NCBI RefSeq assembly: GCF_027497215.1 | Contig: NZ_CP114904.1 | Coordinates: forward strand, 5,599,001 to 5,663,000 | Length of the DNA: 64,000 nucleotides | From: Micromonospora sp. WMMD812 | GTDB lineage: Bacteria > Actinomycetota > Actinomycetes > Mycobacteriales > Micromonosporaceae | Direction: 5' to 3' | In this document: positions 9,313 through 17,152 of the stretch, piece by piece | How the letters are laid out: every line of letters begins with the position of its first letter | Position numbering within the stretch: the first letter of the stretch is position 1 | Made by a program: the position numbers and the translations under genes | Notes under the pieces: model-generated | Seen by the model: the letters and a program-made list of their open reading frames with translations, nothing else | Told to the model about the DNA's origin: nothing | Databases searched by the model: none

Positions 9313-10647
9313 GTGACCACTGTTCTTCCGTCGTTCGCTGATACCGGCCTGGCGCCGGCCCTGCTCGCCGCGCTGTCGGCGCAGGGCATCACCGAACCGT
9401 TCCCGATCCAGTCCGCCACCCTGCCCGACTCGCTCGCCGGCCGGGACGTGCTGGGCCGGGGCCGCACCGGCTCCGGCAAGACCCTCGCCTTCGGGCTTCC
9501 GCTGCTCTCCCGCACCGCCGGCCGCCGGGCCCGCCCGGGCCGTCCCCTGGCGCTGGTCCTGGTGCCGACCCGGGAGCTGGCCCAGCAGGTCACCACCGCG
9601 CTGGCCCCGTACGCCCGCGCTGTCGGGCTGCGCTGCGCCACCGTCGTGGGCGGGCTGTCGTTGCAGCGCCAGGCGGACGCCCTGCGCGCCGGCGCCGAGG
9701 TGGTCGTGGCCACCCCCGGCCGGCTGCACGACCTGATCAACCGCGGTGACGCCCGGCTCGACCAGGTCGAGATCACCGTCCTGGACGAGGCCGACCAGAT
9801 GGCCGACATGGGCTTCCTGCCGCAGGTCACCAAGCTGCTGGAGCAGGTCGCGCCGCAGGGGCAGCGGATGCTCTTCTCGGCCACTCTGGACGGCGGCGTG
9901 GACCGGTTGGTCCGCCGCTTCCTGAGCAGCCCGGTCACCCACTCGGTCGACCCGGGCACCGCCACGGTCTCCGCGATGACCCACCACGTGCTGCACGTCG
10001 AGGCGGCGGACAAGCCGGCCGCACTGACCCGGATCGCTGCCCGCGAGGGCCGCACCATCCTCTTCATGGGCACCAAGCACCGCGCCGACCGGCTCGCTCG
10101 CCAGCTGCTCGCCAAGGGGGTACGCGCGGCCGCGCTGCACGGCGGCAAGTCGCAGCCGCAGCGCACCCGGATCCTGGAGCAGTTCCGCACCGGCCAGGTG
10201 ACCGCCCTCGTCGCCACGGACGTGGCGGCCCGGGGCATCCACGTGGACGGCCTGGACCTGGTGGTCAACGTGGACCCGCCGACCGAGGCGAAGGACTACC
10301 TGCACCGGGGTGGCCGCACGGCCCGGGCGGGGGAGTCCGGCACGGTGGTGACCCTGGTCCTGCCGGAGCAGCGCCGCGACGTGTCCCGGCTGATGGCCAC
10401 GGCCGGCATCCGCCCGGAGTCCGTCCAGGTGCGCTCCGACGACGCCGCACTGGTGCGGGTGACCGGCGCGCGGGAGCCCTCCGGTGTGCCGGTGACCATC
10501 GCCCCGCCGCCGGCGCCTGCGGCGAAGCGCGCCCCGGGCGGTCGGGGTGCGACCGCCGCGACCGCCGACGGCACCTCGACCGCGGGTCGTCCGGCGCATC
10601 GGGCCTCGGGCCGGTCCCGCCGGCCCCGCCGACCGCGCTCGGCCTGA
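9313..10647 (+). CDS. DEAD-box ATP-dependent RNA helicase
   Basis: A 444-residue protein with all core motifs in order: Q motif (EPFPIQ), Walker A GRTGSGKT (~49-56), PTREL, TPGR, DEADQMADMG (~157), SAT, TDVAARGIH and HRGGRTARAG. The tail of ~60 residues is basic and Ala/Pro/Arg-rich, as in the RhlE/CsdA-like enzymes that remodel RNA. GTG 9313 is preferred over GTG 9289 because GAGGAAGG (9299-9306) sits just before it. It follows the cold-shock gene by 190 bases. Confidence 0.92.
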   Translation: MTTVLPSFADTGLAPALLAALSAQGITEPFPIQSATLPDSLAGRDVLGRGRTGSGKTLAFGLPLLSRTAGRRARPGRPLALVLVPTRELAQQVTTALAPYARAVGLRCATVVGGLSLQRQADALRAGAEVVVATPGRLHDLINRGDARLDQVEITVLDEADQMADMGFLPQVTKLLEQVAPQGQRMLFSATLDGGVDRLVRRFLSSPVTHSVDPGTATVSAMTHHVLHVEAADKPAALTRIAAREGRTILFMGTKHRADRLARQLLAKGVRAAALHGGKSQPQRTRILEQFRTGQVTALVATDVAARGIHVDGLDLVVNVDPPTEAKDYLHRGGRTARAGESGTVVTLVLPEQRRDVSRLMATAGIRPESVQVRSDDAALVRVTGAREPSGVPVTIAPPPAPAAKRAPGGRGATAATADGTSTAGRPAHRASGRSRRPRRPRSA

Positions 10648-10802
10648 CGCCCCGTTTCGCCCGAGCGCCGTCCCACGTCGGCACCTGAGTCGGTAATCAG
10701 CAGCTGCCGCGTCGGCTGGGCGACTGTCCGGGCGTACGACCTGGTCGAAGCTGCCCTCGGGGGATGACGCCGGGCGGGGGGCCCGGCGCGAGAGGGGTGA
10801 CC

Positions 10803-11006
10803 ATGGTGGGCGACGCGGGCTCCGGCGGCACCGTGCGGGAGCTGCTCCTGGTGGTCGCGGTCGCGGTCGCCGGGCTGTTGCTCGCCATGGTCGCGGCCTT
10901 CGCACCCTGGCCCGCCACGCCGGCCGGATCCGCTCCGGCCAGCCTGGTGGAGCTGCACGGTCCGGGTGACCCGGGCGACACCCCGGAGGTCACGCCGGCC
11001 GGCTGA
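10803..11006 (+). CDS. Small single-pass membrane protein, unknown function
   Basis: A predicted 67-residue protein with one hydrophobic segment at about residues 12-32 (LLLVVAVAVAGLLLAMVAAF) followed by a Pro/Gly/Glu-rich tail. The ATG at 10803 is preceded by GAGAGGGGTGACC, a good ribosome site; an in-frame ATG at 10764 would add 13 residues. The topology would place the tail outside the cell. I do not recognise a family. It stands alone, with a strong inverted repeat downstream. Confidence 0.6.
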   Translation: MVGDAGSGGTVRELLLVVAVAVAGLLLAMVAAFAPWPATPAGSAPASLVELHGPGDPGDTPEVTPAG

Positions 11007-11066
11007 CCGGCTCGGGTGGACCCTCACCCGGCGCGATGGCGGCGGGTGGCCGGGGCCAGTGCACGG

Positions 11067-11101
11067 CGTGGTCGGGCCGGCGGGGCACCGGCCCGACCAC
11101 G
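11067..11101. terminator. Inverted repeat after the small membrane gene
   Basis: Perfect 14-bp arms (11067-11080 and 11088-11101) with a 7-base loop; no T-run. It separates the small membrane gene from the M16 operon. Confidence 0.5.
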
Positions 11102-11228
11102 TCCCGCGGCGCGGCAGGTGCCGCGGGGCGCGTGCCCGGGCGTGGGCTGCGAGCGGGCGCCCTCGCGGGTGGCGGCCCCGGTGACGGTGGCTCCGCGAAG
11201 GTCGCCGGTGGCGGGGGTGCCGACGCGC

Positions 11229-11242
11229 TAGGGTCGATCCCG
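11229..11242 (+). promoter_or_regulatory. Leaderless promoter -10 box of the M16 operon
   Basis: TAGGGT at 11229-11234 lies 7 bases before the GTG start at 11242, so the transcript probably begins at the start codon. There is no ribosome site. Confidence 0.6.
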
Positions 11243-12552
11243 TGGCGGCGCGGAGATCGAGAATTCCAGCGACGAAGTATCCGGTCGAGCGGTTCACCCT
11301 CGACAACGGCCTGCGGGTGGTCCTCACCCCGGACCGCAGCGCCCCGGTCATCGGGGTCGCCGTGGTCTACGACGTCGGCATCCGGTCCGAGCCGGAGGGG
11401 CGCACCGGCTTCGCCCACCTCTTCGAGCACCTGATGTTCCAGGGGTCGGAGAACCTGGAGAAGCTGGCCCACTTCCGGCACGTGCAGGGCGCCGGTGGCA
11501 CCTTCAACGGCTCCACCCACCTCGACTACACCGACTACTTCGAGACCCTGCCGAGCAACGCGCTGGAACGGGCGCTCTTCCTGGAGGCCGACCGGATGCG
11601 CGGCCCCCGGCTGACCGAGGAGAACCTGCGCAACCAGGTCGACGTGGTCAAGGAGGAGATCCGGGTCAACGTGCTCAACCGGCCGTACGGCGGGTTCCCC
11701 TGGCTGACCCTGCCGCCGGTCATGTTCGACACCTTCCCGAACGCGCACGACGGCTACGGCTCCTTCGACGACCTGGAGTCGGCGACCGTCGCCGACGCGG
11801 CCGACTTCTTCCGCCGCTACTACGCCAGCGGCAACGCGGTGCTGGCGGTGAGCGGCGACATCGACGTTGCCGAGGCGACCGAGCTGATCGGCCGGCACTT
11901 CGGGGACGTGCCGGCCCGCCCGGCGCCGGGGCGCCCCGACTTCACCGAGCCGGACCTCGCCGCCGAGCGGCGCACCTCGTACACCGACAAGCTGGCGCCG
12001 CTGCCGGCGGTGGCCAGCGCCTGGCGCGTCCCGGATCCGGTCACCGACTTCGCCGGCTACCTGCCGTACGTGGTGCTGGCCGAGGTGCTCACCGACGGCG
12101 ACGCGTCCCGGCTGGTCGAACGGCTGGTGCAGCGCGACCGCACGGTGACCAGCCTGGGCGGTTACCTGGGCTTCATGGGTGACCCGTTCGACGTCCGCGA
12201 CCCGACGGCGCTGCTGCTCCAGGCGCACCTGCCGCCGGGCGGCGACGTCGACAAGGTGCTGCGCACCGTCGACGAGGAGCTGGACCGGCTGGCCACCGAC
12301 GGTCTGACCGAGGGCGAGCTGGCCCGCACCCAGGCCAGGATGGCCACCCACCTGCTGCGGGACACCGACGCGGTGCTCGGTCGGGCGCTGCGGATGGCGG
12401 TGCTGGAGCAGCAGCGGGGCGAACCGGGCCTGCTCAACGACCTGCCCCGGCTGGTCGGCGAGGTCACCGAGGAGCAGGTGTGCGCCGCCGCCGCCACCCT
12501 GCGGCCGGAGCGCCGCGCGTCCATCGAGGTCATCGCAGGCGGTGGCCGGTGA
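11242..12552 (+). CDS. M16-family zinc metallopeptidase, catalytic subunit
   Basis: A 436-residue M16B peptidase. The inverted zinc motif HxxEH is intact as HLFEH (H59, E62, H63) with the downstream glutamate region VVKEEIRV. It resembles bacterial processing peptidases such as PqqL/YmxG and the beta subunit of mitochondrial processing peptidase. The next gene encodes a second M16 protein lacking the zinc motif, so the two probably form the usual active/inactive heterodimer. The GTG start appears leaderless. The natural substrate is unknown. Confidence 0.92.
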   Translation: MAARRSRIPATKYPVERFTLDNGLRVVLTPDRSAPVIGVAVVYDVGIRSEPEGRTGFAHLFEHLMFQGSENLEKLAHFRHVQGAGGTFNGSTHLDYTDYFETLPSNALERALFLEADRMRGPRLTEENLRNQVDVVKEEIRVNVLNRPYGGFPWLTLPPVMFDTFPNAHDGYGSFDDLESATVADAADFFRRYYASGNAVLAVSGDIDVAEATELIGRHFGDVPARPAPGRPDFTEPDLAAERRTSYTDKLAPLPAVASAWRVPDPVTDFAGYLPYVVLAEVLTDGDASRLVERLVQRDRTVTSLGGYLGFMGDPFDVRDPTALLLQAHLPPGGDVDKVLRTVDEELDRLATDGLTEGELARTQARMATHLLRDTDAVLGRALRMAVLEQQRGEPGLLNDLPRLVGEVTEEQVCAAAATLRPERRASIEVIAGGGR

Positions 12553-12595
12553 GCGCGAAAAGTGAGCCGGGTTTGCGAGCCCCGCAGTCGCGAAC
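12549..12595. repeat. Operon-junction repeat, copy B (47 bp)
   Basis: Homologous to 5164-5205. It begins inside the last codons of the first M16 gene (the stop codon TGA is part of the repeat) and ends right at the ribosome site GAAGGAG of the second M16 gene. Relative to copy A it has AA for GG and a 5-base insertion (CGGGT). Confidence 0.75.
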
Positions 12596-12607
12596 GAAGG
12601 AGTGCCA

Positions 12608-13939
12608 GTGACGGCAACCGTCCCGTCCGGGCCGCGGGCCCTCCCACCGCTCGGCCCGACCCGTCGGCTGAAGGTGTCGAAGGAGGCCGAGCGGACGTTG
12701 GCCAACGGCCTCACCGTGATCGCCGTACGCCGCCCGGCCGTGCCGCTGGTCGAGCTGCGGCTCTGGGTGCCGTTCGGGCGGACGAACCTGGCCCGCGGCG
12801 CGATGCTCTCGCAGACCCTGCTCTCCGGCACGCCCACGATGACCAGCGTGCAGATCGCCGCCGAGCTGCAGAAGGTCGGCGGCGGTCTCTCCGCCGGCGT
12901 CGACCCGGACCGGCTGATGCTCTCCGGCACCAGTCTGGTCACCGGGCTGGACCGGATGCTGGAGATCCTCGCCGAGGTGCTGACCGGGGCCACGTACCCG
13001 AACAACGAGGTCGCCACCGAGCGGGACCGGCTGGTCGACCGGATCCAGGTGGCGCAGAGCCAGCCGGCGCACCTGGCCCGGGTGGCCCTGTTGAAGCGGA
13101 TCTACGGCCGGCACCCGTACGCGGTGCAGACCCCGGAACCGGACGAGGTCCGGGCGGTACGGCCCGCCGCGCTGCGCCACCTGCACGACGAGCGGGTGCA
13201 CCCGGCCCGTTCGGTGCTCGTGCTGGTCGGCGACGTGCAGCCGGAGCGGGCGCTGGACGCGGCCGAGAAGGCCCTCGACGGCTGGACCGGCGGCGGCCGG
13301 ATCGTCGAGTTGCCGCCGGCCCCGGCGCTGGAGCCCGGGCCGCTGCTGCTGGTCGACCGGCCGGGGTCGGTGCAGTCGTCGCTGCGGGTCGCGCTGCCCG
13401 CGGTGCCCCGCACCCACCCGGACCACGCACCGCTGCAACTCGCCAACCTGATCTTCGGTGGCTACTTCTCCTCCCGCTGGGTGGAGAACATCCGCGAGGA
13501 CAAGGGCTACACGTACGGCCCGCACTCGCTGGTCGAGCACTCGGTGGCCGGGTCCGTGCTGGTCGCCGCCGCCGAGGTGGCCACCGAGGTGACCGGCCCG
13601 GCGCTGCTGGAGACGACGTACGAGCTGGGCCGGCTGGCCTCGCTGCCGCCGAAGGAGGAGGAGCTGGAGCAGGCTCGCCAGTACGCGCTCGGCACGCTTC
13701 AGCTCGGCATGTCCACCCAGGCCGGCCTGGCCGCGCTGACCAGCGCGTACGCCGGAAACGGGCTGCGGTTGGACTTCCTGGCCGAACACGCGGCCCGGCT
13801 GGCGAAGGCCACCGTGGCGGACGTCGCCGAAGCGGCCGCCCGCTACCTCGCCCCGGCGCGGTCGGCCGTCGTGGTGCTCGGCGACGCCGAACGGATCGCC
13901 CCGTCCCTGTCCGCGCTGACCCCGGTCGAGACCGCATGA
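12608..13939 (+). CDS. M16-family peptidase-like protein, non-catalytic partner
   Basis: A 443-residue M16B-fold protein in which the HxxEH site is missing: the equivalent segment reads ARGAMLSQTLLSG. The C-terminal half keeps the conserved stretch NLIFGGYFSSRW followed by REDKGYTYGPHS, which supplies the substrate-binding Arg/Tyr pair in two-subunit M16 enzymes. This is the expected non-catalytic partner of the preceding gene. GTG 12608 is chosen because GAAGGAG (12594-12600) is 7 bases upstream; GTG 12602 would be too close. It overlaps a 24-codon mini-ORF at its stop. Confidence 0.9.
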   Translation: MTATVPSGPRALPPLGPTRRLKVSKEAERTLANGLTVIAVRRPAVPLVELRLWVPFGRTNLARGAMLSQTLLSGTPTMTSVQIAAELQKVGGGLSAGVDPDRLMLSGTSLVTGLDRMLEILAEVLTGATYPNNEVATERDRLVDRIQVAQSQPAHLARVALLKRIYGRHPYAVQTPEPDEVRAVRPAALRHLHDERVHPARSVLVLVGDVQPERALDAAEKALDGWTGGGRIVELPPAPALEPGPLLLVDRPGSVQSSLRVALPAVPRTHPDHAPLQLANLIFGGYFSSRWVENIREDKGYTYGPHSLVEHSVAGSVLVAAAEVATEVTGPALLETTYELGRLASLPPKEEELEQARQYALGTLQLGMSTQAGLAALTSAYAGNGLRLDFLAEHAARLAKATVADVAEAAARYLAPARSAVVVLGDAERIAPSLSALTPVETA

Positions 13940-14010
13940 GCGAGAGAGCCCTCGGGCGCGGTGCGGCGGGGTCGCGGGCCGGCGCCGACCGGCGGAAGGC
14001 GGCGACGTGA
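13936..14010 (+). CDS. Possible 24-residue coupling mini-ORF
   Basis: An ATG overlaps the stop of the M16 partner (ATGA), and this frame ends in a TGA that overlaps the GTG start of the Nudix gene (GTGA). It would encode 24 mostly Ala/Arg/Gly residues beginning MSERALGRG. I know no homologue. Its likely role, if translated, is to hand ribosomes from one gene to the next. Chance occurrence is possible. Confidence 0.3.
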   Translation: MSERALGRGAAGSRAGADRRKAAT

Positions 14011-14966
14011 GCGGAGAGGCCGCGCCGCCGCTGGCCCGCTCCACCCTGGACCGGGCCGCGCACCACCGCACCGATCCGGCCTGGCTGGCCGAGGCGTGGC
14101 TGCGGGCCCGGGTGCTGGTGCTGGACTCCACCGCGGAGGGCAGCACCCTGGTCCGCACCGACGCTACCCCGCCGCCGCTGGTGCTGCTCGGCCCGGACGA
14201 CCTGCCGGCGGGCAGCGAGGCGGGGGCCATGTTCCTCGGTCTCGAGCCGGACGGCGGGCCGGTCTTCGCGGTGGACGTCCCGCTTCCGGCGCTGCCCGGC
14301 ACCCGGGCGGTCGGCCTGCGCGAGATCGGCCACCTGCTCAGCGACCGGGACGCCGGGCTGTTCACCACCGCGCTGGCGCTGCTCAACTGGCACGTGCGGC
14401 ACGGCTACTCCGCGGCGACCGGCGCGCCGACCCAGATGGACGAGGCCGGCTGGTCCCGGATCGACCGCAACGGCGAACGGGTCTGGCCGCGTACCGACCC
14501 CGCGATGATCGTGCTGGTGCACGACGGCGTGGCCGGGCCGGACGGGCGCTGCCTGCTCGGCAACAACGCCGCCTGGCCGGGCATACCGGGCGAGCGCCGG
14601 TTCTCCTGCCTCGCCGGCTACGTGGAGCCGGGGGAGTCGGCGGAGGCCGCCGTCCTGCGCGAGGTCCACGAGGAGGTCGGCGTCGGGGTCGAGACGATCA
14701 CGTACGTGGGGAGCCAGGCGTGGCCGTTCCCCGGCTCGCTGATGCTGGGCTTCCTCGCCACCGCCGACCCGGAGACCCCGGTGCGGCTCGATCCCGCCGA
14801 GATCGCGTACGCCCGATGGTTCTCGCGCCAGGAGATCGGCGCGGCGCTGGCCGGGCGGACGGTGGACGTCGGCGGCGGGGCCCGGCTGGTGCTCCCGCCG
14901 GCGTCGTCGATCGCGCTGTTCCTGATCCACCGCTGGTTGGACGGCTGGGTGGACACGCCGCGCTGA
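14007..14966 (+). CDS. nudC: NudC-like NAD(H) pyrophosphatase (Nudix), without zinc ribbon cysteines
   Basis: A 319-residue Nudix hydrolase. The Nudix box is complete (GYVEPGESAEAAVLREVHEE, then VG) and the NADH-pyrophosphatase signature SQAWPFPGS follows. Family members cleave NAD(H) to NMN(H) and AMP, and NudC also removes NAD caps from RNA. The linker that normally holds a four-Cys zinc ribbon (CxxC...CxxC) reads HGYSAATGAPT here, with all those cysteines gone. The order adnAB ... nudC ... mycoredoxin ... uvrD2 is shared with mycobacteria. GTG overlaps the stop of the mini-ORF upstream. Confidence 0.9.
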   Translation: MSGEAAPPLARSTLDRAAHHRTDPAWLAEAWLRARVLVLDSTAEGSTLVRTDATPPPLVLLGPDDLPAGSEAGAMFLGLEPDGGPVFAVDVPLPALPGTRAVGLREIGHLLSDRDAGLFTTALALLNWHVRHGYSAATGAPTQMDEAGWSRIDRNGERVWPRTDPAMIVLVHDGVAGPDGRCLLGNNAAWPGIPGERRFSCLAGYVEPGESAEAAVLREVHEEVGVGVETITYVGSQAWPFPGSLMLGFLATADPETPVRLDPAEIAYARWFSRQEIGAALAGRTVDVGGGARLVLPPASSIALFLIHRWLDGWVDTPR

Positions 14967-15143
14967 GCCGCCTGCCCGGGGTGCGCTCCCGGAAGGCCTC
15001 CGTCCCGCCCGTCGTCCGACCCCGGACACGGTCCCGGCCCGTGACCGTCGTTGCCGCGGCGGTCACAGGCCGGGAACACGGGCCGTCGTGGTCGGTGGGC
15101 GAGGAACGCGGCGGGGGAGCCGGTCCGGCCACGACGGACGTCT

Positions 15144-15419
15144 TCAGGTGGCGGCGCGTTTCGGTGGACGCCACCGGCCGTGTTCGAGCTCGCTCAGCGG
15201 CAGCACCTTGACCCGCTGCCGGCCGGCGCGTACGGCACCCACCGTGGACAGAGCGCGGGCCAGCAGGAGCGCAGCGTCCCGGTCCTCGGCGTGCACGATC
15301 TGCCGGCGCGGCTCCGGGGAGGTCGTCTCGTCGCGCAGCCGGTGACCGCCGGCCCAGGCCGCGGCGATGTCTCCGTCGGCGACGGCGCGGATGTCGGTGC
15401 GAACGATCAGGAACCGCAT
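15144..15419 (-). CDS. Conserved-looking hypothetical protein, 91 residues
   Basis: The frame begins MRFLIVRTDIRAVADGD and ends in a basic tail (RWRPPKRAAT). The middle (HAEDRDAALLLARAL) looks like an alpha/beta fold of a soluble protein. I do not recognise a family. It lies downstream of the XRE/DUF397 pair in the same direction, separated by ~215 bases holding its own candidate promoter and a perfect palindrome, so it may be a target or accessory of that regulator. The ATG has no strong ribosome site. Confidence 0.6.
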   Translation of the reverse strand: MRFLIVRTDIRAVADGDIAAAWAGGHRLRDETTSPEPRRQIVHAEDRDAALLLARALSTVGAVRAGRQRVKVLPLSELEHGRWRPPKRAAT

Positions 15420-15454
15420 GTGGGTCTCCGGATGAGCCGCGACTGATGGCCGGT

Positions 15455-15509
15455 GTGGAAGTTCCACGTCACTCTGCCGCCATGTTACGCCGCGTATTCG
15501 TCTCAGCAA
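15455..15509 (-). promoter_or_regulatory. Candidate promoter and operator palindrome for the 91-residue gene
   Basis: On the minus strand, TTGCTG (15509-15504), a 16-base spacer and TAACAT (15487-15482) make a plausible vegetative promoter. Just downstream, 15455-15467 is a 13-base palindrome, GTGGAA-G-TTCCAC, which would overlap the start of the transcript and could be an operator. Confidence 0.45.
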
Positions 15510-15633
15510 CTGAAACGCGACTATCGGTGTGGAGCCTCGTCCGATCATCGGATACCTGGTCAGTGGCCTGCCGGAGGGTGACATGCGACGGGGCCGCCGG
15601 CATCGTGCCGACGGCCCCGCCCCGCTCGCCGGG

Positions 15634-15873
15634 TCAGTCCAGATCGAACTGTCCCTCCTTCGCCCCCGCGATGAAGCCCAGCCAGCCGGCACGGTTGAAC
15701 AGCAGCACCGGGCCGCTCGGGTCCTTGCTGTCCCGCAGCGCGACCACCCCCGGCCGGGTGCCGAGCGGTGCCACCTCCACGCAGTTGGAGGTCTGGCTGC
15801 GGGTGCTCTTACGCCACGGGGCGTCCGCCAGGTGCCGGGCGGAGACGGACGGCGTGTTGCGGGTTTCGTTCAT
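15634..15873 (-). CDS. DUF397 small protein
   Basis: A 79-residue protein with the DUF397 signature: APWRKSTRSQTSNCVEVAP, then VALRDSKDPSGPVL and a C-terminal AGWLGFIAGAK. DUF397 proteins are small actinobacterial partners of XRE regulators of the type found immediately upstream here (WhiJ-like modules in Streptomyces, where they affect development). Their biochemical role is not settled; an antitoxin-like or anti-regulator role is inference. Confidence 0.9.
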   Translation of the reverse strand: MNETRNTPSVSARHLADAPWRKSTRSQTSNCVEVAPLGTRPGVVALRDSKDPSGPVLLFNRAGWLGFIAGAKEGQFDLD

Positions 15874-15944
15874 GGTTCTGCTCCATTCGAACCGCTGCGA
15901 TGGGACGAGTGGTGCCGCACGCCCGACGGAGGGTCCCCCGTGGA

Positions 15945-16925
15945 TCACCGTTCCGTCAGCCGCCCCGGACGCCGGCGGCGTTGAACCGGCGCCGTTGCCG
16001 GTCCGTACGCCACTGTGGACGGGGCTGCCGTCTCGGTCAGCCGTCCCGTCGCCTCGATCAGCCAGGAGAGGGTGTCCGAGGCGGGAAGCGCCGCCGTGCA
16101 TAGCCACTCGAACACCACTTTATAGCGATTTAGTGTTTTTGCCTCGGTCGACATGACGTCGGTGAACCCCCCTTCGATGGCGACCGTCTCCGGATCGAGC
16201 GGGTCGGCGAACCGATAGAGGGAGAACGCCGTCGGCGGGAGATACCAGTCGCCGATCGGAGTGTCGCGAGGCAGCACGTGCAGGGTGACGTTGGGGAGCA
16301 GGGCCAGCTCGCAGAGCTGCACCAACTGCTCGTGGAGCACCTCGGGCGGGCCGGCCCGGCTGCCGAGCGCCGCCTCCTCCAGCACCGCGGTGTAGCGGGG
16401 CGCGTCGGGCTCCCGGGTGAGCAGCGTCTGCCGGGCGAGCCGGGCCTGCACCTCGGTCTCCGGCTCCTCGGTGGGCTCCGGGTCGCCGGCCCGCTCGCCG
16501 ACCTGACGCGCCGAGACGATCCGCACCCGGGCGTAGCCGGGGGTCTGCAACAGCCCCGGCACCAGCACCGGGTTGTACTCGGAGATCTCCGCGCAGCCCG
16601 CCTCCAGCTCGGCCCACCCGCGCTGCTGCTGGGTCATCACTGGAAAGTTCCTCAGCCAGCCGCGCATGTCACCGGCCTCCTCGGTGATGCCGAGGAGTTC
16701 GGCGCGCAGTGCCTCGTCGGCGCCGTAGAGGTCGAGCAGGTCCCGGACGTCCTGGGGGTCGGGCCGGCTGCGGCCATTCTCCAGTCGGGACAATTTGGAC
16801 GCGGAGGCCCAACCGATCCGCTCGATGACCTGGTCCCCGGTGAGGCCCGCGGCCTCGCGCAGCCGGCGCAGCTCGGTGCCCAGCCTGCGGCGACGCAGGA
16901 TCGGGCTGGGTGAGGCAGGAGGCAC
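15945..16925 (-). CDS. XRE-family regulator with DUF5753 domain
   Basis: A 326-residue protein. Residues ~14-65 form an XRE helix-turn-helix (LGTELRRLREAAGLTG, then SKLSRLENGRSRPD), and the rest is a DUF5753 domain recognisable by EYNPVLVPGLLQTPGYAR and LLPNVTLHVLPRDT. This architecture is abundant in streptomycetes and micromonosporas and is normally paired with DUF397 genes, as here (71 bases downstream). GTG 16925 is chosen because AAAGAGGAC lies just upstream on this strand. Ligand and DNA target are unknown; the palindrome at 15455-15467 is one candidate. Confidence 0.9.
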   Translation of the reverse strand: MPPASPSPILRRRRLGTELRRLREAAGLTGDQVIERIGWASASKLSRLENGRSRPDPQDVRDLLDLYGADEALRAELLGITEEAGDMRGWLRNFPVMTQQQRGWAELEAGCAEISEYNPVLVPGLLQTPGYARVRIVSARQVGERAGDPEPTEEPETEVQARLARQTLLTREPDAPRYTAVLEEAALGSRAGPPEVLHEQLVQLCELALLPNVTLHVLPRDTPIGDWYLPPTAFSLYRFADPLDPETVAIEGGFTDVMSTEAKTLNRYKVVFEWLCTAALPASDTLSWLIEATGRLTETAAPSTVAYGPATAPVQRRRRPGRLTER

Positions 16926-17152
16926 GGCGTCCTCTTTCCCGTCGACCGCCGCGGACGCGACGGTAACTGTATGAAATTCGCCCCCCACCGTCAGTATGGA
17001 CGGCGCGACCGGCGTCGAAGGTTTCGGCGGGGGCGTGTCTTGCAGAAAAGAGGACCGTGGAAGCGTGCGGCGCCGCCCGACGGCAGGCCGCACGGGCCGC
17101 GCGGCCCCCGACCGCGTCCACCCCGGGCGCGCCACCGCCAGCCGGAGGATCC

